Shown: positions 59,076 to 64,000 of the stretch, in pieces | Layout of the letters: every line of letters begins with the position of its first letter | Position numbering within the stretch: position 1 is the stretch's first letter | NCBI GenBank assembly: GCA_900465675.1 | Contig: UBJR01000005.1 | Span: 62,001 to 126,000, forward strand | Direction of reading: 5' to 3' | Origin: Hyphomicrobiales bacterium | GTDB lineage: Bacteria; Pseudomonadota; Alphaproteobacteria; Rhizobiales; Rhizobiaceae | Length of the DNA stretch: 64,000 nucleotides | Notes under the pieces: model-generated | What the model saw: only the letters and a program-made list of their open reading frames with translations | Databases searched by the model: none | Told to the model about the DNA's origin: nothing | Translations under genes and position numbers: made by a program

Positions 59076-60119
59076 ATGGAAGTACGCGTTCAAAACATAC
59101 GCAAGGAATTCGACCGGTTCCCGGCCCTGCACGACGTTTCGCTCGATATCCGCTCGGGCGAACTGATCGCGCTGCTCGGCCCTTCCGGTTCCGGCAAGAC
59201 GACACTCCTTCGCCTGATCGCCGGCCTCGAAAGCCCGACCGAGGGGAAGGTTTTCTTCGGCGACGAGGATGCTTCGAAGAAGACGGTGCAGGAACGCAAT
59301 ATCGGTTTCGTGTTCCAGCACTATGCCTTGTTCCGCCACATGACGGTGCTCGACAACGTCGCCTTCGGCCTCAAGGTGCGTGACGGCGCCCGCCGTCCGC
59401 CGAAGGCCGAAATCCGCAAGAGGGCGCTCGAATTGCTGGATCTCGTGCAGCTCTCAGGCCTCGAAAAGCGCTATCCGGCCCAACTTTCCGGCGGCCAGCG
59501 TCAGCGCGTGGCGCTCGCCCGCGCCATGGCGGTCGAACCGAACGTGCTTTTGCTCGACGAGCCGTTCGGCGCGCTCGACGCCCAGGTGCGCAAGGATCTG
59601 CGCAAGTGGCTGCGGGAAATCCACGACCGCACTGGCCACACCACCGTCTTCGTCACCCACGATCAGGACGAAGCGATGGAGCTGGCAGACCGCGTCGTCG
59701 TCATGAGCCAGGGTGCGATCGAGCAGGTCGGCACGCCGGATGAGGTCTACGACCGTCCGAATTCGCCCTTCGTCTTCGGTTTCGTCGGCCAGTCGAACTG
59801 TTTGAACGTCAAGATCGTCGGCGGCGACATCCTGTTCGAGGGCCGGACGCTCGGCCTGAAGGCAGATGGCGAGCCGGATGGCGAGGCGCAGCTTTATTTC
59901 CGCCCGCACGATATCGAACTGCTGGACGCGAACCGCGGCGGAATCCCCGGCACGCTCGCCTCCAGCCGCCGCGTTGCGGGAACAAGGCATATCGAAATCG
60001 ATATCGGCAAGGGGCACCAGCATATCGAGCTGGAAGTTCCGCCGTCGCAGACCGAAGTCCTCGACAGCAAGCACATCGCCTTCCGGCCGACGCGCTGGAA
60101 ACTGTTCAGGAAGGGCTGA
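59076..60119 (+). CDS. cysA: Sulfate/thiosulfate ABC transporter ATPase CysA
   Basis: A 347-residue ATPase: Walker A GPSGSGKTT at residues 35-43, signature LSGGQRQRV, Walker B LLLDEPFGALDAQ, and a C-terminal TOBE-like regulatory domain (LYFRPHDIELL). ATG at 59076 is preferred over an in-frame TTG at 59070 because AAGGA is spaced for it. Ends the sulfate operon. Confidence 0.94.
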   Translation: MEVRVQNIRKEFDRFPALHDVSLDIRSGELIALLGPSGSGKTTLLRLIAGLESPTEGKVFFGDEDASKKTVQERNIGFVFQHYALFRHMTVLDNVAFGLKVRDGARRPPKAEIRKRALELLDLVQLSGLEKRYPAQLSGGQRQRVALARAMAVEPNVLLLDEPFGALDAQVRKDLRKWLREIHDRTGHTTVFVTHDQDEAMELADRVVVMSQGAIEQVGTPDEVYDRPNSPFVFGFVGQSNCLNVKIVGGDILFEGRTLGLKADGEPDGEAQLYFRPHDIELLDANRGGIPGTLASSRRVAGTRHIEIDIGKGHQHIELEVPPSQTEVLDSKHIAFRPTRWKLFRKG

Positions 60120-60132
60120 CCCTCACTTCGTC

Positions 60133-60207
60133 ATGCTCGGGCTTGTCCCGAGCATCTGCAACGGCTGACGTAGGGGATCGTTGGATCCTCGGCACAGCGC
60201 CGAGGAT
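60133..60207. repeat. Paired-hairpin intergenic repeat, element C
   Basis: Two hairpins, ATGCTCGGG-N5-CCCGAGCAT (60133-60155) and ATCCTCGGC-N5-GCCGAGGAT (60185-60207), flank a short spacer. This is a third, unrelated palindromic family in the window. It follows cysA. Confidence 0.75.
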
Positions 60208-60214
60208 GACGGCT

Positions 60215-60235
60215 GCGGGCGGTGCGACCGCCCGC
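60215..60235. terminator. Hairpin between convergent cysA and ppk2
   Basis: GCGGGCGG-N5-CCGCCCGC, a perfect 8-base stem, 10 bases from the ppk2 stop. It lacks a U-tract but is well placed to end both convergent transcripts. Confidence 0.6.
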
Positions 60236-60245
60236 TCAGGCACAT

Positions 60246-61160
60246 TCAATAGATTTCCGGCACGTACATCTCAGGCGGAACCGGTATGCGCGAATAGTCG
60301 TCGTGGCGCACGCGCGGCGGCAGGACGATATTGTCCTTCGGCACATCCGCGTAGGGGATATGCTGCAGAAGATGGGCGATCATGTTGAGGCGCGCCCGCT
60401 TCTTGTCGACGGCCTGGACCACCCACCATGGCGCTTCCGGAATATGGGTCCGGTCGAGCATCTCCTCCTTGGCCTTGGTGTATTCTTCCCAGTGCACGCG
60501 GCTTTCGAGATCCATCGGCGACAGCTTCCACTGCTTCAGCGGATCCTGGATACGCATGCGGAAGCGGAATTCCTGCTCCTCGTCGGTGATCGAGAACCAG
60601 TATTTGACGAGAATGATCCCTGAGCGAACAAGCATGCGCTCGAATTCCGGTACCGAGCGGAAGAATTCTTCCAGCTCGTCCTTGGTGCAGAAGCCCATGA
60701 CGCGCTCGACGCCGGCACGGTTATACCAGCTGCGGTCGAACAGCACCATTTCGCCGGCTGACGGAAGATGCGGCGTATAGCGCTGGAAATACCACTGGTT
60801 CCGCTCGCGCTCGGTCGGCGCAGGAAGAGCGACGACGCGGCAGACGCGCGGATTGAGGCGCTGCGTGACGCGCTTGATCGCCCCGCCCTTGCCGGCGGAA
60901 TCGCGGCCTTCGAACAGCACGACGACCTTGAGCTTCTTGTGCTGCACCCAGTCCTGCAGCTTCACCAGCTCATGCTGGAGGCGGAAGAGTTCGCGGAAAT
61001 AGGTTTTCCGCTCCAACACGTCTTCGATGCCGCCTGGAAGGTTCTCGGCAACGAGGTCGTCAAGCCGGTCTTCCTCCATCTGCATTTCCAGTTCCTCGTC
61101 GAAACTGTCTGCAATCTCGTCCTTGATGCGGCGGAGCTGGTCGATTTCTTCCTGAGTCAT
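60246..61160 (-). CDS. ppk2: Polyphosphate kinase 2 (PPK2 family)
   Basis: A 304-residue PPK2 protein that transfers phosphate between polyphosphate and nucleoside diphosphates. Walker A is EGRDSAGKGG at residues 84-93, Walker B is FDRSWYNRAGVE, and the lid region is ERERNQWYFQRY. Acidic, charged N-terminal extension of about 45 residues. Single gene, divergent from pit, with a PHO-box-like site 42 bases upstream. Length and the lid suggest a class I enzyme. Confidence 0.92.
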   Translation of the reverse strand: MTQEEIDQLRRIKDEIADSFDEELEMQMEEDRLDDLVAENLPGGIEDVLERKTYFRELFRLQHELVKLQDWVQHKKLKVVVLFEGRDSAGKGGAIKRVTQRLNPRVCRVVALPAPTERERNQWYFQRYTPHLPSAGEMVLFDRSWYNRAGVERVMGFCTKDELEEFFRSVPEFERMLVRSGIILVKYWFSITDEEQEFRFRMRIQDPLKQWKLSPMDLESRVHWEEYTKAKEEMLDRTHIPEAPWWVVQAVDKKRARLNMIAHLLQHIPYADVPKDNIVLPPRVRHDDYSRIPVPPEMYVPEIY

Positions 61161-61201
61161 GGTCCTGTCCCTTTGATCGGCGCCACATCAACAGGGTTTG
61201 A

Positions 61202-61219
61202 CGACAGTAATGTGACAAT
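61202..61219 (-). promoter_or_regulatory. PHO-box-like site upstream of ppk2
   Basis: On the minus strand TTGTCAC-ATTA-CTGTCGT: two 7-base repeats with the 4-base spacer of the alphaproteobacterial PHO box (CTGTCAT repeats). It lies 42 bases before the ppk2 ATG, a typical activating position for PhoB. Confidence 0.6.
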
Positions 61220-61260
61220 CGCAGATGCGCGAGGCCGCAGGGCCGCGTTACCGAAAAGTT

Positions 61261-61278
61261 GTGTCATGCAAGCTTCAT
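61261..61278 (+). promoter_or_regulatory. PHO-box-like site upstream of pit
   Basis: GTGTCAT-GCAA-GCTTCAT: 7-base repeats with a 4-base spacer, three mismatches to a CTGTCAT repeat. It lies 45 bases before the pit ATG. In S. meliloti pit is repressed by PhoB, so a repressing site is possible. Confidence 0.45.
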
Positions 61279-61323
61279 GGGCGGGACGTAGCCTTGGCTG
61301 CTTTTCCATGAAAGGACAAGGAC

Positions 61324-62928
61324 ATGGCTGATATCGCCCCCGATCACCCAATGCCTCAGTCCGGTAGCCATCCGCTGCACTCGTCGAGTGCGGGCAAATG
61401 GTTCATACCGGTCTTTCTGCTCATTCTTCTCGTCGGCCTCGGATACGTGGCCTATGCGCTCGGCCGCGACCTGACGGAAGCCGCCGCCGCCGTTCCGTGG
61501 ATCCTGCTCGGACTGGCGCTGCTGATCGCGCTCGGTTTCGAGTTCGTCAACGGCTTCCACGACACGGCAAATGCCGTGGCGACCGTGATCTACACCCGTT
61601 CGATGCCCGCCGAACTGGCGGTCATCTGGTCCGGCTTCTTCAACTTCCTCGGCGTGCTGACTTCGTCGGGCGCTGTTGCCTTCGGTATCCTGGCGCTTCT
61701 GCCGGTCGAGCTCATCCTGCAGGTCGGCTCCGGCTCCGGTCTGGCGATGGTCTTCGCCCTGCTGATCGCCGCCATCGTCTGGAACCTCGGCACCTGGTAT
61801 CTCGGCCTGCCGTCCTCAAGCTCGCACACGCTTGTCGGCTCGATCATCGGCGTCGGCCTTGCCAACCAGTTCCTGGCCCCGGCAGGCAGCGCCACCAGCG
61901 GTGTCGACTGGTCGCAGGCGACCAATATCGGCCTGTCGCTGCTGATCTCGCCGCTGATCGGCTTCGGCCTCTCGGCGATCCTGCTCGTCGTCATGAAGTT
62001 TCTCGTTCGCAAGAAAGAGCTTTACGAGGAGCCGAAGGGCAACCGGCCGCCGCCGCTCTGGATCCGCGCCATCCTGATCTTCACCTGCACCGGCGTCAGC
62101 TTCGCCCACGGGTCGAACGACGGTCAGAAGGGCATGGGTCTCATCATGCTGATCCTGATCGGCCTGGTGCCGACGGCCTTCGCGCTGAACCGCACGCCTG
62201 ATGTCAACTACCTGGAAGCCTACAAGCAGGCCTCCGCACAGGTGGAAACGGCGCTCGGCAAATATGTGAAGCCCGGCGTCATCGTCACCGACTACAAGGC
62301 CGAGGTCAGCAATGCCGTGAAGACCAAGACCTGGACGGATGCGACGACCCCTGCCCTGCAGCAATATATCCACCAGACAAGCGCCGAAGTCGCCGCCTTC
62401 CCGACGCTGGAAGCGGTTCCGACCAATCTCGTCGGCAACGTGCGCAACGACATTTATCTGATCGGTGAAGCGCTGAAGCTGATCGACAAACAGAAGCTGC
62501 TGCCGATGGATGATGCCGACCTGCAGGCGGTGACCGGCTATCACAAGGCCGTCGACAATGCGACGAAGTTCATCCCGCTCTGGGTGAAGATCGCGGTCGC
62601 CATCGCACTCGGGCTCGGCACCATGGTCGGCTGGAAGCGCATCGTCGTCACCGTCGGCGAGAAGATCGGCAAGACGCACCTGACCTATGGACAGGGTGCC
62701 GCTGCCGAAGTCGTCGCCATGGTGACGATCGGCGCGGCCGATCATTTCGGTCTGCCGGTCTCGACGACACACGTTCTGTCGTCGGGCGTTGCCGGAACCA
62801 TGGCGGCGAACGGCTCGGGCCTTCAGTGGTCGACCGTGCGCAACATGCTGATGGCCTGGGTGCTCACCCTGCCCGCCTCGATCGCCATCGCCTTCGTGCT
62901 CTTCGTCATCCTCCGTCAGGTCTTCTGA
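61324..62928 (+). CDS. pit: Low-affinity inorganic phosphate transporter, PiT family
   Basis: A 534-residue PiT transporter with about ten membrane segments. The N-terminal signature is FVNGFHDTANAVATVIYTRS and the C-terminal one is SFAHGSNDGQKGMG; a long cytoplasmic insert lies in between (about residues 295-415). It imports phosphate with protons. A sulfate-specific PiT (CysP type) is less likely because of the PitA-like signatures and the divergent ppk2. An AAGGACAAGGAC site precedes the ATG. Confidence 0.9.
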   Translation: MADIAPDHPMPQSGSHPLHSSSAGKWFIPVFLLILLVGLGYVAYALGRDLTEAAAAVPWILLGLALLIALGFEFVNGFHDTANAVATVIYTRSMPAELAVIWSGFFNFLGVLTSSGAVAFGILALLPVELILQVGSGSGLAMVFALLIAAIVWNLGTWYLGLPSSSSHTLVGSIIGVGLANQFLAPAGSATSGVDWSQATNIGLSLLISPLIGFGLSAILLVVMKFLVRKKELYEEPKGNRPPPLWIRAILIFTCTGVSFAHGSNDGQKGMGLIMLILIGLVPTAFALNRTPDVNYLEAYKQASAQVETALGKYVKPGVIVTDYKAEVSNAVKTKTWTDATTPALQQYIHQTSAEVAAFPTLEAVPTNLVGNVRNDIYLIGEALKLIDKQKLLPMDDADLQAVTGYHKAVDNATKFIPLWVKIAVAIALGLGTMVGWKRIVVTVGEKIGKTHLTYGQGAAAEVVAMVTIGAADHFGLPVSTTHVLSSGVAGTMAANGSGLQWSTVRNMLMAWVLTLPASIAIAFVLFVILRQVF

Positions 62929-63011
62929 GACCTTGGCGGAAGGAAAATCGCGACAAATGCTGCGGCGCATGATAAGCGCGCCGCAACAACTTTTCAGGTA
63001 CCCGCTCCTCC

Positions 63012-64000
63012 ATGATCCGCATCGAAAATATCAGCAAGCAGAACAGCCACCGCATTCTCTACATCGAGGCGTCAGCCGCCCTGAACAAGGGCGAGAAGAT
63101 CGGTCTCGTCGGCCCGAACGGCGCCGGCAAGACGACGCTGTTCCGGATGATCACCGGCGAGGAAATCCCCGACGAAGGGCAGATCTCTGTCGAAAAGGGC
63201 ATGACCGTTGGTTATTTCAACCAGGATGTCGGCGAGATGTCCGGCCGCAGCGCCGTTGCCGAAGTTATGGAAGGTGCCGGCCCGGTCAGCGAAGTCGCTG
63301 CCGAGCTGCGCGATCTCGAGGCGGCGATGTCCGACCCCGACCGCATGGACGAGATGGATGCCATCATCGAGCGTTATGGCGAAGTGCAGGCTCGCTACGA
63401 GGAGCTTGACGGCTACGCGCTTGAAGGCCGTGCTCGCGAAGTGCTCGATGGCCTGAGCTTCACGCAGGAAATGATGGACGGCGATGTCGGCGCGCTTTCG
63501 GGCGGCTGGAAGATGCGCGTGGCGCTCGGCCGCATCCTCTTGATGCGCCCCGACGTGATGCTGCTCGACGAACCGTCGAACCATCTCGATCTCGAAAGCC
63601 TGATCTGGCTCGAGGACTTCCTGAAGAATTATGACGGCGCGCTGCTGATGACCTCGCACGACCGCGAATTCCTCAACCGCATCGTCACTAAGATCATCGA
63701 GATCGACGCCGGTTCGCTGAACACCTATTCCGGCGACTACGGTTTCTACGAGAACCAGCGGGCGCAGAACGAAAAGCAGCAGCTGGCGCAGTTCGAACGC
63801 CAGCAGGCGATGCTTGCCAAGGAAATCAAGTTCATCGAGCGCTTCAAGGCCCGCGCCTCGCATGCCGCACAGGTGCAGAGCCGCGTGAAGAAGCTCGACA
63901 AGATCGAACGCGTCGAGCCGCCGCGCCGCCGCCAGACCGTCGCCTTCGAATTCCTGCCGGCGCCGCGCTCGGGCGAAGATGTCATCAACATCAAGAACGT
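63012..64000 (+). CDS. ABC-F family ATPase, 3' part beyond the window
   Basis: The first 329 residues of an ABC-F (Uup/YheS-like) soluble double ATPase. First-domain Walker A GPNGAGKTT at residues 34-42, signature LSGGWKMRVALGRIL, Walker B LLLDEPSNHLDLESLIWLE, and the charged linker that separates the two ATPase domains (QQLAQFERQQAML, FKARASHAAQVQSRVKKLDK). ABC-F proteins act on ribosomes. The gene is cut by the window end. Confidence 0.9.
   Translation, partial: MIRIENISKQNSHRILYIEASAALNKGEKIGLVGPNGAGKTTLFRMITGEEIPDEGQISVEKGMTVGYFNQDVGEMSGRSAVAEVMEGAGPVSEVAAELRDLEAAMSDPDRMDEMDAIIERYGEVQARYEELDGYALEGRAREVLDGLSFTQEMMDGDVGALSGGWKMRVALGRILLMRPDVMLLDEPSNHLDLESLIWLEDFLKNYDGALLMTSHDREFLNRIVTKIIEIDAGSLNTYSGDYGFYENQRAQNEKQQLAQFERQQAMLAKEIKFIERFKARASHAAQVQSRVKKLDKIERVEPPRRRQTVAFEFLPAPRSGEDVINIKN

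Noticed and set aside
61324..62928. PiT gene as a sulfate permease (CysP type) because a sulfate operon is close by
   Set aside because: Its signatures are PitA-like, it is separated by convergent ppk2, and it shares a divergent promoter with PHO-box-like sites.

Overview
The window looks like a chromosome or large-replicon segment of a fast-growing Rhizobium (R. leguminosarum/R. etli group). The inference rests on high GC with strong third-position bias, an erythritol locus laid out eryEFG / eryABCD / eryR-tpiB-rpiB, a rhaU-rhaK end of a rhamnose operon, an FMN-riboswitch-controlled ribH2, and kdpFABCDE followed by a ptsN paralogue. No tRNA, rRNA, transposase, phage gene or CRISPR array was seen. 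No database search was possible, so names rest on motif reading, gene order and recalled family knowledge.

Layout. 1-1530: end of an L-rhamnose operon (mutarotase tail, rhaK). 1610-9667: a hydratase gene facing a seven-gene minus-strand operon that encodes a branched-chain-amino-acid-type ABC importer plus a GMC oxidoreductase and a 3-hydroxyisobutyrate-dehydrogenase-like enzyme; a LysR regulator (9919) is divergent from it. 10969-14110: FAD amine-oxidase-like protein, DUF4126 membrane protein and a MerA/Lpd-like flavoprotein. 14178-14905: FMN riboswitch and lumazine synthase. 14952-31634: the polyol region. A minus-strand block carries a DUF2291 protein, the sugar ABC importer eryE-eryF-eryG, a DeoR regulator, a second FGGY kinase and a second GlpD-like dehydrogenase. 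The divergent plus-strand block carries eryA-eryB-eryC-eryD and eryR-eryH(tpiB)-eryI(rpiB). 31635-32084: palindromic intergenic repeats. 32085-45487: a GntR-dhaK-dhaL operon divergent from what reads as a complete oxidative D-apiose pathway: RuBisCO-like oiaX, oiaK, apnO, an ABC importer with its own DUF2291 lipoprotein, apsD and apnL. 45444-46913: a small ORF and a xylitol-dehydrogenase-like gene. 47239-56112: kdp K+ import operon with kdpDE, ptsN and two unannotated microprotein candidates. 56312-60119: sulfate ABC importer (sbp, cysT, cysW, cysA). 60246-62928: divergent ppk2 and pit with PHO-box-like sites. 63012-end: truncated ABC-F gene.

How it works together. Erythritol enters through EryEFG, is phosphorylated by EryA, oxidised by EryB, and converted by EryC, EryH and EryI to D-erythrose 4-phosphate. 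The D-apiose branch (ApsD, ApnL, ApnO, OiaK, OiaX) is expected to yield L-erythrulose 1-phosphate, which is the substrate of EryH. The two neighbouring catabolic islands therefore converge on the same two isomerases. EryI lacks the histidine that RpiB uses for sugar-ring opening, as expected for a tetrose phosphate that cannot form a furanose. Two near-identical 16-bp sites upstream of oiaX and apnO are candidate operators for the GntR regulator that heads dhaKL.

The least explained material: DUF2291 proteins translationally coupled to the ATPase gene in both sugar importers, the second kinase/GlpD pair in the ery region, the substrate of the liv-type importer operon, and the microproteins flanking kdpF and kdpA.
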